Shown: positions 63,324-64,000 of the stretch, piece by piece | How the letters are laid out: the number at the start of each line of letters is the position of its first letter | Numbering within the stretch: the first letter of the stretch is position 1 | DNA from: Verrucomicrobiia bacterium | GTDB lineage: Bacteria > Verrucomicrobiota > Verrucomicrobiia > Opitutales > Cerasicoccaceae | DNA: 64,000 bases | Direction: 5' to 3' | NCBI GenBank assembly: GCA_030425485.1 | Contig: JAUIAM010000021.1 | Location: 1 to 64,000 of the forward strand | Program-made: the position numbers and the translations under genes | Notes under the pieces: model-generated | The model's database searches: none | The model's input: the letters and a program-made list of their open reading frames with translations, nothing else | Told to the model about the DNA's origin: nothing

Positions 63324-64000
63324 TTACCCGCAAAACGCCCCGCCGGGCTCGTCTCCGGAGGCACTGATGGCCATGGGCACACCGTTGACCAGCGGGTAGC
63401 GGTAGATCTTACCCTCGAAGTTGCGGATCACGACTTCGTCGTCGTTCAATTCCTGAATGTACTCGGGGTTGATCGGGACCTTGCCGCCGCCACCAGGGGC
63501 ATCGATGACGTACTGCGGCACGGCGTAGCCCGTGGTGTGGCCACGCAGCCCACGAATAATCTCGATGCCCTTGCGCACATCCGTCCGCAGGTGGGCACTG
63601 CCCGTAATCAAATCACACTGGTAAAGATAGTAAGGGCGCACGCGCATCATGAGCAGACGGTGCACGAGCTGCTTCATGGTCTGTAGGTCGTCGTTCACAC
63701 CTTTGAGGAGCACACTCTGGTTCCCCAGCGGGACACCGGCGAAGCTGAGGCGTTCGGTGGCGGCGCGCAGCTCCTCTGTGCATTCGTTGGGGTGGTTGAC
63801 GTGGATGCTCATCCAGATCGGACCGTGCTTTTTAAGGATTTCGCACAGCTCAGGCGTAATCCGCTGCGGAAGAAAGACCGGGATGCGTGAGCCGATGCGG
63901 ATAAATTCCACGTGGGGAATAGCCCGCAGGCGACCCAGCAGGTAATCCAACTTGCGCTCGGAGAGGAGCAGCGGGTCACCACCGGAGAGGAGCACGTCGC
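63324..64000 (-). CDS. KamA-family radical SAM aminomutase (lysine 2,3-aminomutase-like), partial
   Basis: The C-terminal part of a lysine 2,3-aminomutase-like enzyme; the gene continues beyond the right edge of the window. Visible phrases are [100 protein letters not shown] and the PLP-site phrase [19 protein letters not shown]. The radical SAM cysteines would lie in the missing N-terminus. EF-P beta-lysylation-type (EpmB) or lysine-degradation roles cannot be separated from this piece. Confidence 0.85.
   Translation of the reverse strand, partial: DVLLSGGDPLLLSERKLDYLLGRLRAIPHVEFIRIGSRIPVFLPQRITPELCEILKKHGPIWMSIHVNHPNECTEELRAATERLSFAGVPLGNQSVLLKGVNDDLQTMKQLVHRLLMMRVRPYYLYQCDLITGSAHLRTDVRKGIEIIRGLRGHTTGYAVPQYVIDAPGGGGKVPINPEYIQELNDDEVVIRNFEGKIYRYPLVNGVPMAISASGDEPGGAFCG

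Noticed and set aside
1-64000. tRNA, rRNA and CRISPR signals
   Set aside because: No T-loop GTTCRA pattern in a plausible cloverleaf, no rRNA segments and no regularly spaced repeats were seen.

Overview
The window looks like a chromosome segment of a Gram-negative bacterium of the Verrucomicrobiota, most likely class Opitutia (Opitutae, Puniceicoccales/Opitutales-like). This is inference from several things together: three PEP-CTERM proteins, a DUF403/CP-ATP-grasp pair, a pilMNOPQ-like locus resembling the Akkermansia Amuc_1098-1102 arrangement, an AURKAIP1/COX24-type tiny ribosomal protein next to bS20 and rnpB, and a hopanoid cluster. No rRNA, tRNA, CRISPR array, insertion sequence or prophage was seen. 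Most genes are GC-rich; the LRR gene (about 11-13.4 kb) and the spacer at 27.3-28.3 kb look more AT-rich.

Layout. 0-9 kb: enoyl-thioester reductase-like oxidoreductase, M3 oligopeptidase, periplasmic beta-carbonic anhydrase, a YugP-type membrane Zn-protease, a small Cys-motif protein with a His/Met-rich outer-membrane protein, a secreted trypsin-like protease and a YmdB-type phosphodiesterase. 9-16 kb: acetolactate synthase large subunit, BspA-type LRR protein, a small secreted protein and a PEP-CTERM protein. 16-22 kb: alpha-E/ATP-grasp operon and cytochrome bd oxidase (cydAB plus a small membrane protein). 22-28 kb: methyltransferase, the MoxR-DUF58-transglutaminase operon and a second PEP-CTERM protein. 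28-39 kb: membrane protein plus glutamate decarboxylase, then a tripartite RND efflux operon whose TolC-like component carries a fused N-terminal periplasmic-binding-like domain. 39-45 kb: pilMNOPQ-like type IV pilus alignment/secretin locus.

45-49 kb holds a 31-residue bS22/mS38-like protein missed by the ORF track, an RluA-like protein with a degenerate catalytic motif, bS20, the RNase P RNA (minus strand) and a tandem pair of paralogous membrane proteins of unknown family. 49-53 kb is a DevBCA-type ABC exporter operon with a VapD toxin and probable antitoxin inserted between devB and devC. 53-64 kb contains a PEP-CTERM SUMF1-fold protein and a hopanoid cluster (hpnC, a fused hpnD-hpnE, shc, hpnG-like, hpnH) with a VapBC toxin-antitoxin module between hpnDE and shc. 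It ends with a DUF2007/RanBP2-zinc-finger protein and a truncated KamA-family radical SAM gene.

How the genes work together. HpnC, HpnD and HpnE convert farnesyl diphosphate to squalene, Shc cyclises it to hopene, HpnH adds an adenosyl group and the HpnG-like protein would remove adenine, giving C35 hopanoids. CydAB provides a high-affinity terminal oxidase. The RND system and DevBCA are two envelope export systems. The most notable unexplained items are the VapD module inside the exporter operon, the periplasmic-binding/TolC fusion, the HpnD-HpnE fusion, the tandem unknown family next to rnpB and the RluA-like protein lacking its catalytic Asp.
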